Assembly: GCA_028818755.1 (NCBI GenBank)
Contig: JAPPNF010000067.1
Location: 1 to 58,046, forward strand
Reading direction: 5' to 3'
Source: Deltaproteobacteria bacterium
Lineage (GTDB): Bacteria > Desulfobacterota > Binatia > UBA9968 > JAJDTQ01
Length of the DNA: 58,046 bases
In this document: positions 50,865-58,046 of the stretch, piece after piece
How the letters are laid out: each line of letters starts with the position of its first letter
Position numbering within the stretch: the stretch's first letter is position 1
Translations under genes and position numbers: made by a program
The notes under the pieces: model-generated
Seen by the model: only the letters and a program-made list of their open reading frames with translations
Database searches by the model: none
What the model was told of the DNA's origin: nothing

Positions 50865-51184
50865 CCTACGCGCAGGCCGGAGGAGGCCCCAGCACTTTCA
50901 TCAGCATGCTGCCCCTGGTGCTGATTTTCGCGGTCTTCTATTTCCTCCTGATCCGGCCGCAACAGCGCAAGGCCAAGGAGCACCGCAACATGCTGGCCCA
51001 GCTCAAGCGCAACGACGAGGTCATGACCACGGGCGGGGTCTTCGGCAAGGTGTTGAGCCTGACGGAGACCGAGCTGACCCTGGAAGTGGCGCCCAACGTG
51101 AAGATCAGGGTGAGCCGGAGCCATATCGCCCAGCTCTTCAGGGGGGAGAAGGCGGCCGCGGCCAAGGAGGTCAAGGGCAAGTAG
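50852..51184 (+). CDS. yajC: Preprotein translocase subunit YajC
   Basis: A 110-residue accessory subunit of the SecDF complex with one membrane helix ('ISMLPLVLIFAVFYFLLIRP') followed by the signature 'RPQQRKAKEHRNMLAQLKRN' and 'DEVMTTGGVFGKV'. Overlap with tgt and the secD gene 30 bases downstream give the classic tgt-yajC-secD-secF order. Confidence 0.96.
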   Translation: MWDVAYAQAGGGPSTFISMLPLVLIFAVFYFLLIRPQQRKAKEHRNMLAQLKRNDEVMTTGGVFGKVLSLTETELTLEVAPNVKIRVSRSHIAQLFRGEKAAAAKEVKGK

Positions 51185-51214
51185 GCCGCGCCCCCCGATT
51201 CAGGAAAAACGAGC

Positions 51215-52801
51215 ATGCGTCAAAGTCTAGTCATTCGCCTGGTGATGCTGGTGGTGTGCATCGGGGCGGCGGTCGTCTACCTGGCCCCGAGTTTCGTCTC
51301 CGGCCTGTGGTTCCTGCCCCAGAACGGCATCCGTCTCGGCCTCGATCTCCAGGGCGGCTCGCACCTGGTGCTGGAAGTAGAAGTGGAGAAAGCGGTGGAG
51401 AACCGCATGCGGCGGGTTCGGAGCGCCCTCCGCGACGAGTTGCGGGAGCGCGGGATCGCTTTCACCGGTCTTGACATCAACGACGCCGGCGAGCTCGTCA
51501 TCGCGGCTTCGTCGGACAACATGGAGCGTATTCGCGACCTGCTGTCCGCGGAGTTTCAGGTACTGACTGTGTCCGCTTCCGGAGCGGGCGCGGGCGGGGC
51601 CGAGCTGCGCGCGGCCTTCTCCAGCCGCGAGCTCGACAACATCCGCAACTTCGCGGTGGATCAGACCCTCGAGACCATCCGCAACCGCATCGACCAGTTC
51701 GGGGTGACCGAACCCACCATCCAGCGCCAGGGGCAGCGGGACATCCTCGTGCAGCTACCCGGCATCCAGGATCCGGAGCGCGCCAAGGCCCTCATCGGCA
51801 AGACCGCGTTGCTGGAGTTCAAGCTGGTGGACGAGCGCGGCGACCTGGAGCTGGCGCTGCGTTCCGGGCCGCCGCCGGGCCGCGAAGTGCTGTACGGTTA
51901 CGAAGGCACGGCTTCGGACGGGGTGCGCCGGGAGAAGATTCCCTACCTCCTGGAAGCAAGGACGCTCATGACCGGGGACGCCATCGCCGACGCCAACGTG
52001 CGCCGGGGTGACCAGTTGGAGGGCGTGTACGTCGAGCTGGTGCTGAACTCCGTGGGCAGCACCGCCTTCGACCGTCTCACCGCGGAGAACGTCGGACGGC
52101 TGCTGGCCATCGTCCTCGACGGCCGGGTCTATTCCGCGCCGCAGATCCGCGAGCGTATTTCGGGAGGCGTGGCCTCCATCACCGGCAGCTTCACGTTCCA
52201 GGAGGCCCGGGACCTGGCCATCGTGCTGCGGGCCGGGGCGTTGCCCGCGCCGGTGACGATCCTCGAGGAGCGGACCGTCGGGCCGTCGCTGGGACGCGAC
52301 TCGGTGGAGCAGGGGGTTTTCTCGTTCATTTTCGGAAGCATCCTGGTGCTCGTCTTCATGATCGCCTACTACCGCGGCGCGGGCATCCTGGCCGACGTCG
52401 CGCTGGTCATGAACATCTTCTTCATGATGGCGATTCTCGCGGGGTTCGAGGCGGTCCTGACCCTGCCCGGCATCGCCGGCATCATCCTGACTCTGGGCAT
52501 GGCGGTGGATGCCAACGTGCTCATCAACGAGCGCATCCGTGAAGAGGTGAGGAACGGGAAACCGCCGCGCTCGGCCATCGACACGGGTTACGAGCGCGCC
52601 ATACCGGCCATCCTCGACTCGAACCTGACCACCTTCCTGGCCGGGGTGATCCTGTTTCAGTTCGGCACCGGTCCGATCCGCGGCTTCGCCGTGACCCTGT
52701 GTGTCGGCATCCTCACCACGGTCATCTCCGCGGTGTACGGCACGCGCATCTACTACGACTACCGGCTTGCCAGGCGGAACCTGGCGAAGCTTTCCGTCTA
52801 G
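51215..52801 (+). CDS. secD: Protein translocase subunit SecD
   Basis: Proton-driven secretion motor subunit. 528 residues: first helix, then 'NGIRLGLDLQGGSHLVLEVE' (D1), the periplasmic P1 domain with 'RDILVQLPGIQDPERAKALI' and 'VTEPTIQRQGQ', then 'FTFQEARDLAIVLRAGALPA' leading to the RND-like membrane half with 'GMAVDANVLINERIREE' (the conserved functional aspartate in D5) and 'LTTFLAGVILFQFGTGPIRG'. secF follows after five bases. Confidence 0.97.
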   Translation: MRQSLVIRLVMLVVCIGAAVVYLAPSFVSGLWFLPQNGIRLGLDLQGGSHLVLEVEVEKAVENRMRRVRSALRDELRERGIAFTGLDINDAGELVIAASSDNMERIRDLLSAEFQVLTVSASGAGAGGAELRAAFSSRELDNIRNFAVDQTLETIRNRIDQFGVTEPTIQRQGQRDILVQLPGIQDPERAKALIGKTALLEFKLVDERGDLELALRSGPPPGREVLYGYEGTASDGVRREKIPYLLEARTLMTGDAIADANVRRGDQLEGVYVELVLNSVGSTAFDRLTAENVGRLLAIVLDGRVYSAPQIRERISGGVASITGSFTFQEARDLAIVLRAGALPAPVTILEERTVGPSLGRDSVEQGVFSFIFGSILVLVFMIAYYRGAGILADVALVMNIFFMMAILAGFEAVLTLPGIAGIILTLGMAVDANVLINERIREEVRNGKPPRSAIDTGYERAIPAILDSNLTTFLAGVILFQFGTGPIRGFAVTLCVGILTTVISAVYGTRIYYDYRLARRNLAKLSV

Positions 52802-52806
52802 ACACC

Positions 52807-53703
52807 ATGGAAATCATCAAGCCCGGAACCCAGATACCTTTCCTGAGCTACCGCCGATGGGGCTTCATGCTGTCGTCGGTGCTCATCGTCGCCGTCGTGC
52901 TGCTGCTGTTCACCAAGGGTCCGAACCTTGGCGTCGATTTCGAAGGCGGCACCATGGTGCACGTGAAGTTCCAGGACGCGGTGACCATCGGGCAGTTGCG
53001 GGCGGCTCTGGAGCAGTCGCCGCTGGGCGGCGTGGTCCAGGACTTTGGCGGCGGCGGCTCGAACGAGTACCTGATCCGCATGGAGAAGTCCGAGGCCCAG
53101 ATCGGCACCGTGGGCAAGGATATCCGGGACGTTCTCACCCAGTCGTTCGGCGACGGCTCCTATGAAGTGCTGCGGGTGGAATCCGTCGGCCCCAAAGTCG
53201 GTGACGACCTGCGGCGCCGGGGCATCCTGTCGGTCATCTTCGCCACCATCATGATGGGCGCCTACATCTGGATCCGCTTCGAGCTTCGCTTCGGGCTGGG
53301 CGCCATCGTCGCCCTGATCCACGACGTGCTGATCACTCTTGGCGCGCTGGTGGTTGCCGACTTCGAGCTGGACCTTCCCATCGTCGCCGCGCTCCTGACC
53401 ATCGCCGGTTACTCGGTCAACGACACCGTGGTGATCTGCGACCGCATCCGCGAGAACATGCGCAAGCGCCGCCGGGATCCCATGGAAACCATCATCAACG
53501 TCAGCATCAACGAGACGCTGGGCCGGACCATCCTGACCACCGTGACGACGTTGCTGGTGTTGACCGCGCTACTCGTCCTGGGCGGCGGCGTCATCCGCCC
53601 CTTCGCCTTCACCCTCTTCGTCGGGTTCCTCGCCGGGCTCTACTCCACCATCTTCGTGGCCACGCCGACGATCCTTCTGATGGAGAGAGGCAGGCGGCGA
53701 TAA
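52807..53703 (+). CDS. secF: Protein translocase subunit SecF
   Basis: Partner of SecD. 298 residues with six membrane segments: 'PFLSYRRWGFMLSSVLIVA', 'KGPNLGVDFEGGTMVHVKFQ', the membrane aspartate region 'TIAGYSVNDTVVICDRIREN' and 'NETLGRTILTTVTTLLVLTA'. The ATG at 52807 follows secD by five bases. A longer frame inside secD is ignored. Confidence 0.97.
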   Translation: MEIIKPGTQIPFLSYRRWGFMLSSVLIVAVVLLLFTKGPNLGVDFEGGTMVHVKFQDAVTIGQLRAALEQSPLGGVVQDFGGGGSNEYLIRMEKSEAQIGTVGKDIRDVLTQSFGDGSYEVLRVESVGPKVGDDLRRRGILSVIFATIMMGAYIWIRFELRFGLGAIVALIHDVLITLGALVVADFELDLPIVAALLTIAGYSVNDTVVICDRIRENMRKRRRDPMETIINVSINETLGRTILTTVTTLLVLTALLVLGGGVIRPFAFTLFVGFLAGLYSTIFVATPTILLMERGRRR

Positions 53704-53713
53704 CGCGGTCCGC

Positions 53714-55435
53714 ATGCCGCCCGACGCTCCCAGGCGCTGGATCCTCAAGGAGGCCGACGAGAACGCGGCCACGCTACTGTCCAGGGAGCTCAAGCTCCCG
53801 CCGCTGCTGGCCCGCATCCTGGTGCAGCGCGGCTTCGCCGACGGCGACGCGGCACGCCGCTTTCTCTCCTCCAGCCTGAGCGCCGATCTCCCTTCACCGC
53901 ACCTGCTCGCCGGCATGGACGACGCCGTGCGGCGCATCACCCGGGCGCTCCGCGATGAAGAACGGCTCTGTATCTGGGGCGACTACGATGTGGACGGCAC
54001 CACGGGCGCCGCCGTCCTGGTCTCATTTCTGCGGGAGATCGGGCGCGAGCCGATGTTCTATATCCCGCACCGCATCGACGAGGGCTACGGCATGAGCCGG
54101 CAGGGGATCGAGGAACTTCATTCCCGCGACGTGAAGCTCATCATCACCGTGGACTGCGGCATCTCCAACGCCGACGAGGTGGCTTTCGCCCACGAACTCG
54201 GCATGGACGTGGTGATCGTCGACCACCACCAGTTGCCGGAGCGGCTGCCGGACGCCGCCTCGGCCATCATCAATCCGCAGCGCGCGGACTGTGAGTTCCC
54301 GGACAAGGGCCTGTGCGCCGCCGGATTGGCCTTCTATCTCGTCATCGGCCTGCGGGCGAACCTGCGGGATGCCGGCTGGTTCGAACCGGACACGGTGCCC
54401 GACATCCGGCGTCACCTGGACATTGTGACCCTGGGGACCATCGCCGACATGGTGCCGCTTCGGGGAACCAACCGGGTGCTGACGCGTCGCGGGCTGGTGG
54501 AGTTGGGCAGTTCGCAGCGGCCCGGCATCGTTGCCCTGAAGGAGGTGGTGGGGGTGGCGCCGGGAGCGGTGGAAGCGGGCGCCGTTGCCTTCCAGCTCGG
54601 CCCGCGCATCAATGCCGCCGGGCGCATGGACGCCGCGGTGAAGGTCGTGGAGATGCTCACCACCGATTCGCGGGAGACCGCCGGCGAGATTGCCCGGGAA
54701 CTGGACGGCCACAACCGGGAACGGCGCGAGACCGAGGCCAGTGTGCTCGATGAAGCCCTGGCGCAGATCGAGGAGCGGCGGCTGCACGAGCGCTGGTCCA
54801 TTGTGGTGGGCGACGAGGGCTGGCATCCCGGCGTCCTCGGCATCGTGGCGTCGCGCATCGTCGAGCGGTATCACCGCCCCACCATCGTCGTCGGTTTCGA
54901 GGGCGGCGAGGGCAAGGGGTCCGGCCGCAGCATCCGCGGTTTCCACATGGTGCAGGGCATGCGGCGATGCCAGGACCTGCTGGAGCGTTTCGGCGGCCAT
55001 GAGTACGCCGCCGGCCTCAGCATCCGGCAGGAAAACCTGGGCGCCTTTGCCGACCGTTTCGAGGAGGCGGCCAGGGAAATGCTCGGCGAGGAAGACCTGC
55101 TGCCCTACCTCGACGTGGACGCCGAGGTCGACTTCCGGCAGTTGAGCCTCGGCCTGGTTCGGCAGATGCGCCTCCTGGGACCCTTCGGGGTCGGCAATCC
55201 CGAGCCGGTGTTCCAGACACGCGGCGTGGAGGTGAGCGAGCGCCGGGACTTCAACACGGTCTCCCGCTTCCGGCTGAAGCACGACGAGCGCACGGTCACC
55301 GCGGTGGCGTTCGGCCCCCCGGAGGATCTGCCTATCCGGGTGAGGGACCGGGTGGACATCGCCTACCGGCTGAGGGAGAACGAGTGGCAGGGCACCTACA
55401 CCCTGGAATTGCGCTTGTTGGACGTGAAGGCGTGA
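53714..55435 (+). CDS. recJ: Single-stranded-DNA-specific exonuclease RecJ
   Basis: 5'-3' exonuclease of the DHH family used in recombination and repair. The 573 residues carry the DHH motifs 'IWGDYDVDGTTGAAVLVSF', 'LIITVDCGISNADEV', 'VVIVDHHQLPERLP' and 'LGTIADMVPLRGTNR', then the DHHA1 region ('GWHPGVLGIVASRIVERYHR', 'GSGRSIRGFHMVQGM', 'FGGHEYAAGLSI') and a C-terminal OB domain ('GPFGVGNPEPVFQTRGVE'). It starts ten bases after secF. It is the last housekeeping gene before the composition change at 55440. Confidence 0.96.
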   Translation: MPPDAPRRWILKEADENAATLLSRELKLPPLLARILVQRGFADGDAARRFLSSSLSADLPSPHLLAGMDDAVRRITRALRDEERLCIWGDYDVDGTTGAAVLVSFLREIGREPMFYIPHRIDEGYGMSRQGIEELHSRDVKLIITVDCGISNADEVAFAHELGMDVVIVDHHQLPERLPDAASAIINPQRADCEFPDKGLCAAGLAFYLVIGLRANLRDAGWFEPDTVPDIRRHLDIVTLGTIADMVPLRGTNRVLTRRGLVELGSSQRPGIVALKEVVGVAPGAVEAGAVAFQLGPRINAAGRMDAAVKVVEMLTTDSRETAGEIARELDGHNRERRETEASVLDEALAQIEERRLHERWSIVVGDEGWHPGVLGIVASRIVERYHRPTIVVGFEGGEGKGSGRSIRGFHMVQGMRRCQDLLERFGGHEYAAGLSIRQENLGAFADRFEEAAREMLGEEDLLPYLDVDAEVDFRQLSLGLVRQMRLLGPFGVGNPEPVFQTRGVEVSERRDFNTVSRFRLKHDERTVTAVAFGPPEDLPIRVRDRVDIAYRLRENEWQGTYTLELRLLDVKA

Positions 55436-55757
55436 CGGCCAGGGGGCAACCGCCTGTCAACTTTCCAGATCTTTTCCTTACAAATAAATGTTTTACCAAA
55501 GTAGAAGAAGATTGACCAGTTAAGAATTTCCTGTTTAGAAGGCCTATGGTTGCGATGTGGCAGGCACAAGCGGCGGGCGATTTGGTTCGCCTCTGATCGA
55601 TCCGTCCCGCACCTAGGACACGTCCTCGCGGGCAGGAAGCATGTCCGGCCTCTGAGGACGGCGACCGAGCGCTACAAGTCGAGCGGCAATTGTCAGGTGC
55701 GTTTCACTGTCCCCGTTGCCACAATCCAAACTAAGGCAGTACCGAGTTGGAGACACT
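55436..55757. other. Junction between housekeeping block and right-edge accessory module
   Basis: Right after recJ the sequence turns AT-rich (about 55455-55545, for example TTACAAATAAATGTTTTACC and GAAGATTGACCAGTTAAG), unlike the flanks. This marks a likely insertion boundary and the probable promoter region of the DUF4338 gene. No recognisable gene in 55436-55757; a 93-codon frame from 55550 has no family features. Confidence 0.5.
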
Positions 55758-55934
55758 GTGGCGAGACGGGGAGCGGTCATCCGGGAGAAGAAGACGACGA
55801 CACCAGCGGTGTATTGGTCCAGGGAAGGTGAGGCCAACGCAGTGGACCAATGTAGAGCCGAGGGCGTGGCTAAGGTGCTTTTCAGGCACATCCACGCACC
55901 ATGGCGCACCCACAACGGTCGTCAGGAGGGCTGA
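55758..55934 (+). CDS. Possible small basic protein upstream of the DUF4338 gene
   Basis: A 58-codon frame with GTG at 55758 preceded by GGAG at five bases. The product would be hydrophilic ('EKKTTTPAVYWSREGEANAV'). Its TGA ends two bases before the DUF4338 start, and its last codons contain that gene's ribosome-binding site, so the two could be coupled. It has no recognised family and could be chance. Confidence 0.3.
   Translation: MARRGAVIREKKTTTPAVYWSREGEANAVDQCRAEGVAKVLFRHIHAPWRTHNGRQEG
55814..55850. promoter_or_regulatory. Perfect 8-bp inverted repeat, possible operator
   Basis: TTGGTCCA (55814-55821) and TGGACCAA (55843-55850) are separated by 21 bases, 86 bases before the DUF4338 start. 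It could be a regulator site or a hairpin; there is no further evidence. Confidence 0.3.
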
Positions 55935-55935
55935 T

Positions 55936-57180
55936 GTGTCGGGGTCTGTCAACAAGGTCGTCAGCATCAGCGCCCGCAAGGCCACTCTCAAGAGAAAGAT
56001 CCGTCGGCACCTTCAGGCCGTTGGGTTTCAGCGATCCGAGGAGGGAAGCCTTTGGATTGACAAGGACAACAAGGACGTCATCCGCGAACTTCACAGACCC
56101 CAGAGGGATGAGCGGTTGAAGGCGCATCAGGGCTTTCTGGCCCATCGCCTTCCGGGGCTGCTCAAGTACTTCGCCGCGGGCCGCGACCTTGACCCAGAAC
56201 GGATATCGCCGACCCTGGAGCGGGTATCCGCGGACACCTGGCAGGCCGATCTGTTCCGACTGGCAGCGCTTACGTGGTCCGTGCCGGTATCGAGGGGCTT
56301 CGGCCGCCGCCTGCGATACCTCGTATGGGATGCCCACAACCAAAAACTGATAGGTCTGTTGGCTATCGGGGACCCGGTCTTCAACCTGTCGACACGGGAC
56401 AGATGCATCGGATGGAATGTTGAGGAACGAAGAGAGCGTCTCGTCCACCTCATGGACGCCTACGTTCTTGGTGCCCTTCCTCCGTACAGCGCCCTGCTTG
56501 CCGGCAAGATGGTCGCCTGCCTTGTGCGCAGCCGGGAAGTCTATGACGAGTTCGAACGAAGGTACGGTCCTACCACGGGCATCATTTCCGGGCAGGCGAA
56601 GACGGCGCGTCTTCTCGCGGTCACGACATCCTCTTCCATGGGGCGGTCATCAGTCTACAACAGGCTGAAACTAGGTGACGTCCAGTACTTCCGACCCATC
56701 GGGTATACGGAGGGATGGGGGCATTTTCATATCCCCGATGCGTTGTTTGGCGAGTTGCGCGATTATTTGCGTGAGGTGGGACACCCCTACGCCGACCAGC
56801 ACCGCTTCGGACAGGGCCCGAACTGGCGCCTGCGCACGACGCGTGCCGCACTGAGGGCATTGGCCCTCAACGAAGGTGTGCTCCGGCATGGGATTCGGCG
56901 GCAGGTTTTCCTCTGCACACTGGCCTCCAATGCCTCGGAGATCCTTCGTACGGGCGAGGGTCGCCCTGACCTCACTTCCCTGTTGAGCGTCCGCGAGATA
57001 GGCGGGTTGGCGGTTGACCGCTGGTTGGCTCCCCGTTCCCGACGACGCCCCGAGTACCGGTGCTGGACCACTGACGACCTGCTCAAGCTGTTCGGCAACC
57101 ACGGTCGCTTCATCCAGTTGACCCTCCCGCAGGCAGGACCAACGGCGCGTACGAGGCGTGAGGGCGTTGAGGGAGAATGA
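55936..57180 (+). CDS. DUF4338-domain protein (DruA-like, Druantia defence family)
   Basis: A 414-residue protein with the DUF4338 layout. A basic N-terminal region ('KATLKRKIRRHLQAVGF') is followed by 'DVIRELHRPQRDERLKAHQG', then the core 'LFRLAALTWSVPVSRGFGRR', 'LRYLVWDAHNQKLIGLLAIG', 'DPVFNLSTRDRCIGWNVEER' and 'HLMDAYVLGALPPYSALLAG', then 'SGQAKTARLLAVTTSSSMGR'. DUF4338 proteins include DruA of the Druantia anti-phage system; their chemistry is not settled. GTG at 55936 has AGGAGG six bases upstream. Its stop overlaps the next start (ATGA). No Druantia helicase (DruE) is inside the window. Confidence 0.75.
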   Translation: MSGSVNKVVSISARKATLKRKIRRHLQAVGFQRSEEGSLWIDKDNKDVIRELHRPQRDERLKAHQGFLAHRLPGLLKYFAAGRDLDPERISPTLERVSADTWQADLFRLAALTWSVPVSRGFGRRLRYLVWDAHNQKLIGLLAIGDPVFNLSTRDRCIGWNVEERRERLVHLMDAYVLGALPPYSALLAGKMVACLVRSREVYDEFERRYGPTTGIISGQAKTARLLAVTTSSSMGRSSVYNRLKLGDVQYFRPIGYTEGWGHFHIPDALFGELRDYLREVGHPYADQHRFGQGPNWRLRTTRAALRALALNEGVLRHGIRRQVFLCTLASNASEILRTGEGRPDLTSLLSVREIGGLAVDRWLAPRSRRRPEYRCWTTDDLLKLFGNHGRFIQLTLPQAGPTARTRREGVEGE

Positions 57181-58046
57181 CCCTTAGCGAATGGCAGGAA
57201 CGTCTCGAACGACATTTCGAGTCCCTTGCGCAGCTTCGTGAAGGCTCCGGCTTCCCTGTCTTCGCGCTGGAGCACGACCTGAGCGACGAGGAAGTCGAAG
57301 AGATCAGGTCACTGCTCAGGTCCTACTTGACGAAAGAGCTTCCGATCCGTCGGTATTGGCTTCTCTGGGCAATTTATGCTGCCGAGTGCGGCTATAGCTA
57401 CGATGGGGCCGAATACTGGGTCTCTTTCGGAGAATCGTTGCCGGAATGGACCGTTCGAGACCGCGACGAACTCCGGACATGTTTCCGGAAGTTCCAGCGG
57501 ACATACGATGGCGTCTTGCCGTCCGGTCCATGGGCCAGCCATTTTAACATCATCGCTTGGCCTGTGACCCATGCCATCCTTCCCCGATACCTTCAGCGGC
57601 AATTCGCCAAGCTTCTCTACGAGTTGCGCTTCCACCTCATCCGGCTGTCTGCGTTAGAGCCTGCCATGGTAGGGCGTCTCCTGGCAGCGAATGCTTCCGA
57701 CACTCCGATGCGGTTCCAACAGTTCCTTGAGCAGGAGGAACTGACGGGACGTATCGTCCTGGGCCTTCTCGGCGCGACCCCTGCAGAGGGGAAAGAGCCG
57801 ATCTACGAACAAACTCTTCGACGCATCGTCGCTGACCTCGAGGAAATTCGGGGCGCGCGTGCATGGTTAAGGGACACGCGGCAGGTTGTCACGGAGTTCA
57901 AGGGAATCGGTCGTGGAACCGGACACGCCGGTGAGCAAACTCCGTATGCTCGTCGTCCAGGCACTGCTGCCACGGACATGGGGCAGATGAGTGTAGCGGA
58001 AAATTGTAAATGTCCCATTTGTGTCAATCGAAAATGTCCCACATTG
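57177..58046 (+). CDS. Unrecognised protein coupled to the DUF4338 gene (partial at right edge)
   Basis: The frame is open for 290 codons from ATG at 57177 to the window end. It begins 'MTLSEWQERLERHFESLAQL' with 'FALEHDLSDEEVEEIRSLLR' and is rich in aromatic residues ('RRYWLLWAIYAAECGYSYDG'); 'GPWASHFNIIAWPVTHAILP' looks like a structured core. No signal peptide or membrane segment. ATGA overlap with DUF4338 implies a shared function. I do not recognise a family with certainty; it may be a Druantia component. From about 57992 the sequence looks like an insertion-sequence end, so the true C-terminus may be interrupted there. Confidence 0.7.
   Translation, partial: MTLSEWQERLERHFESLAQLREGSGFPVFALEHDLSDEEVEEIRSLLRSYLTKELPIRRYWLLWAIYAAECGYSYDGAEYWVSFGESLPEWTVRDRDELRTCFRKFQRTYDGVLPSGPWASHFNIIAWPVTHAILPRYLQRQFAKLLYELRFHLIRLSALEPAMVGRLLAANASDTPMRFQQFLEQEELTGRIVLGLLGATPAEGKEPIYEQTLRRIVADLEEIRGARAWLRDTRQVVTEFKGIGRGTGHAGEQTPYARRPGTAATDMGQMSVAENCKCPICVNRKCPTL
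57992..58046. mobile_element. Possible insertion-sequence terminus at the right edge
   Basis: TGTAGCGGAAAATTG starts an AT-rich stretch with the direct repeats AAATGTCCCA at 58008-58017 and 58032-58041. Repeated short boxes next to a TG end are typical of IS21-type termini. The transposase would lie beyond the window, so this is tentative. Confidence 0.35.

Overview
The window looks like a chromosomal piece from a GC-rich, Gram-negative, uncultivated bacterium. Outer-membrane traits are clear: an MlaA/VacJ protein, an inverse autotransporter beta-barrel, several lipobox lipoproteins and the SecDF-YajC set. The order tgt-yajC-secD-secF-recJ, the NfeD-stomatin pair, and the many Tct, VOC, amidohydrolase and Rieske genes recall deltaproteobacterial, Tectomicrobia or Methylomirabilota-type genomes. 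That placement is inference; there is no rRNA in the window.

Layout. 1-760 holds the start of a BtuF-like corrinoid-binding lipoprotein, divergent from an orphan HigA-type antitoxin with a perfect operator-like palindrome between them. 1550-11268 is a late-stage cobalamin (B12) locus: a core MetE-like methyltransferase, cobT, cobS, an alpha-ribazole phosphatase, cobD-type decarboxylase and cbiB on the plus strand, and cobU and cobQ on the minus strand. A metzincin-type lipoprotein gene sits between the two arms. 11441-13933 is an operon encoding a three-subunit nitrile hydratase/thiocyanate hydrolase-like enzyme followed by an M24 peptidase-family protein. 13948-18500 is a surface-protein island: two paralogous XRE regulators flank an Ig/cadherin-repeat lipoprotein, an inverse autotransporter and a small glycine-zipper lipoprotein. 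lipA follows at 18829.

20089-44351 is a catabolic and transport region: an alpha/beta hydrolase, a CNT nucleoside transporter, an amidohydrolase, a Tct tripartite transporter with a TctA-TctB fusion, VOC proteins and a medium-chain reductase. It also holds a GrdB/GrdE-like pair in which GrdB is a selenoprotein (in-frame UGA plus a bacterial SECIS-like hairpin), a Rieske oxygenase with a cupin, an ABC substrate-binding protein and fused permease, tRNA-Leu(UAA), two MoeA proteins (one with a periplasmic-binding-protein-like extension), a deoxyhypusine-synthase-like protein and MlaA. 44467-55435 is housekeeping: coaBC, family-4 uracil-DNA glycosylase, nfeD, an SPFH protein, queA, tgt, yajC, secD, secF and recJ.

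After recJ there is an abrupt AT-rich junction. The right edge carries a DUF4338 (DruA-like) gene, translationally coupled to an unrecognised protein that may be cut by the end of an insertion sequence. This looks like the beginning of a phage-defence module that continues outside the window.

Intergenic DNA is full of hairpin repeats: a perfect 43-bp inverted repeat, two matched 70-nt hairpins with complementary loops, a 165-bp MITE-like element, and several families of short palindromes scattered between genes.
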